Source: an uncultured Candidatus Saccharibacteria bacterium (GTDB taxonomy: Bacteria > Patescibacteriota > Saccharimonadia > Saccharimonadales > Saccharimonadaceae). From it: a DNA stretch of 5,859 nucleotides. The notes beneath the pieces were generated by a model. It was not told the DNA's origin, ran no database searches, and saw only the letters and a list, made by a program, of their open reading frames with translations. Positions within the stretch are counted from its first letter, which is position 1. Every line of letters begins with the position of its first letter. This document shows positions 4,810-5,859 of the stretch, piece after piece. The position numbers and the translations under genes were made by a program. The DNA lies in NCBI GenBank assembly GCA_937919305.1, contig CALFQW010000129.1, positions 1 through 5,859 of the forward strand, written 5' to 3'.

Positions 4810-4814
4810 CCTCT
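4810..4814 (-). promoter_or_regulatory. Ribosome-binding site of the unrecognised gene
   Basis: AGAGG on the minus strand overlaps the secY stop codon (4813-4815) and ends 9 nt before the ATG at 4800. It supports 4800 as the start and the reality of this gene. Confidence 0.65.
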
Positions 4815-5859
4815 AGTACTGATCGTAAGTCACCATTAGAGCACGTGAGTTGATCTGACGCAATGTCTCGATACCCACAGACACAACAATGAGGAGTCCC
4901 GTACCGCCTATTGCGAGGTTGGTCGCGTTGATGCCTACCTGCGCGAAAACGTATTCTGCTATAAACGGCATCACAGCGATGAAGCCAAGAGCAAACGCAC
5001 CGAATAATGTGAGGCGGTTTACCGTTCTAGATAAGTATTTTTCTGTCTGTATGCCAGGACGAATATTTTCGATAAAACCACCTTGCTTCTGTAGATTCTC
5101 GGATATCTCATTACTGTTGAAGACAATGCCTGTGTAGAAGTAAGTAAAGAGTACTACCAATACAAAATATGTTGCAGGATAAACAAATGCTTCTATACCA
5201 CCCGTCAGCCCAAACTCACCCGGGTTAGGCGTTTGGAACCAGGTTATCAGCTTGTTAGCCAAGTCTTGATACTCGGCTCTTCCCGAAGACTTTAGTACCT
5301 GACCGATGAACGCCGGTAATGCGAGGAATGCTACAGCAAAGATCACAGGTATAACGCCAGCTGTAATTAACTTTACTGGAAGTATGCTCTTTACGCCGCT
5401 ATAGGTACTGTTTCCTTGAACACGTTTTGCGTAGTTGATGGTTATGACGCGTTGAGCTTCGTTGATCTTAACGAGCACGTAGAGAAGTAGCAGCGAAACA
5501 AGCCCGACGCCTAAGACAACCCAAAACGCTAAGCCGTTGACTGGCAACATAAACCATCCGAATACATTGAGTTTATCGGCATCATTACTGACGCTAGTAA
5601 GTGAGCCCCAGACTGTACCGAGAATACTCGGTAATTGGCTAATGATACCTGCAAATATCAACATAGATATACCGTTTCCAACACCCTGTTCGGTAACGAG
5701 TTCTCCAAGCCACATCATGAGTATTGCACCAGCCGACATAGCTGTAACTGCTATAAACCACTGGTATAGACTCATATCTGACAACACACCGGTATTACCG
5801 GCAAGGACCGTTTGTCGGATGATAAATATAAATGCAACCGACTGCAGGATTGCGAGAGG
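4813..5859 (-). CDS. secY: Preprotein translocase subunit SecY (5' end cut off)
   Basis: SecY is the channel-forming subunit of the SecYEG translocon in the cytoplasmic membrane. The open frame continues to the right edge, giving 348 residues that start in membrane segment 3 (PLAILQSVAFIFII). A GTG at 5787 is an internal Val codon, not the start. In fragment numbering, TM4 is about 33-53 and TM5 about 61-77, with GNGISMLIFAGI matching E. coli GNGISLIIFAGI. TM6 is 110-130. The cytoplasmic loop with INYAKR-x-QG is 131-162, TM7 with AGVIPVIFA is 164-187, and TM8 with FTYFYTG-x-VFN is 227-248. The SecA/ribosome-facing loop with NLQKQGGFIENIRPG is 249-282. TM9 is 283-302, and TM10 with GGTGLLIVVSVG is 317-333, followed by a short tail. 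TM1, TM2 and the plug lie outside the window. The stop is TAG. Confidence 0.97.
   Translation of the reverse strand, partial: PLAILQSVAFIFIIRQTVLAGNTGVLSDMSLYQWFIAVTAMSAGAILMMWLGELVTEQGVGNGISMLIFAGIISQLPSILGTVWGSLTSVSNDADKLNVFGWFMLPVNGLAFWVVLGVGLVSLLLLYVLVKINEAQRVITINYAKRVQGNSTYSGVKSILPVKLITAGVIPVIFAVAFLALPAFIGQVLKSSGRAEYQDLANKLITWFQTPNPGEFGLTGGIEAFVYPATYFVLVVLFTYFYTGIVFNSNEISENLQKQGGFIENIRPGIQTEKYLSRTVNRLTLFGAFALGFIAVMPFIAEYVFAQVGINATNLAIGGTGLLIVVSVGIETLRQINSRALMVTYDQY

Noticed and set aside
4813..5787. SecY starting at the GTG at 5787
   Set aside because: The frame stays open to the window edge, and the 24 upstream codons encode SecY TM3 sequence, so the gene is simply cut by the window.
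1..5859. tRNA genes, CRISPR arrays, insertion sequences or long repeats
   Set aside because: No clover-leaf candidate, regularly spaced repeat, transposase or long duplicated segment was seen; nearly all of the window is accounted for by coding genes.

Overview
The window is an almost gapless block of informational genes, all transcribed from the minus strand, so it is best read from the right-hand end to the left. Read that way the order is secY (5' part cut by the window edge), a small unrecognised gene, a 119-bp intergenic region with promoters, then infA, rpmJ, rpsM, rpsK, rpsD, rpoA, rplQ, rplM and rpsI, a strong hairpin terminator, and the first 70 codons of a VUT/YhhQ-type queuosine-precursor transporter running off the left edge.

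Organism: this is bacterial, since it has bacterial-type SecY, an RpoA with a C-terminal domain, IF-1 and L17. The extreme compaction, the L36 and S4 without zinc-binding cysteines, the S11 C-terminus unlike that of E. coli, and moderate GC all suggest Patescibacteria (Candidate Phyla Radiation), plausibly Saccharibacteria (TM7). That placement is inference from sequence flavour; the window holds no rRNA. The standard code fits. No in-frame TGA is needed anywhere, and all 11 visible stop codons are TAA or TAG. The UGA=Gly code of Gracilibacteria/SR1 therefore has no support here.

Layout and logic: the central nine-gene operon runs from its own promoter region to its own terminator inside the window. 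Two sigma70-type promoters lie in tandem between the small gene and infA. The proximal one (17-bp spacer, perfect TATAAT) would give an infA mRNA with a leader of only about 7-9 nt and no Shine-Dalgarno, while the genes inside the operon have purine-rich Shine-Dalgarno sequences inside or just after the preceding gene. Junctions are 0-30 nt, including one TAATG overlap (rplQ/rplM). The products are translation initiation factor 1, small-subunit proteins S13, S11, S4 and S9, large-subunit proteins L36, L17 and L13, and the RNA polymerase alpha subunit, so transcription and translation machinery are co-expressed.

The least explained item is the 123-aa gene directly after secY, in the place where many bacteria carry adk and map. 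It encodes a lysine-free, cysteine-free, very acidic and aromatic-rich protein, in sharp contrast to its basic neighbours.
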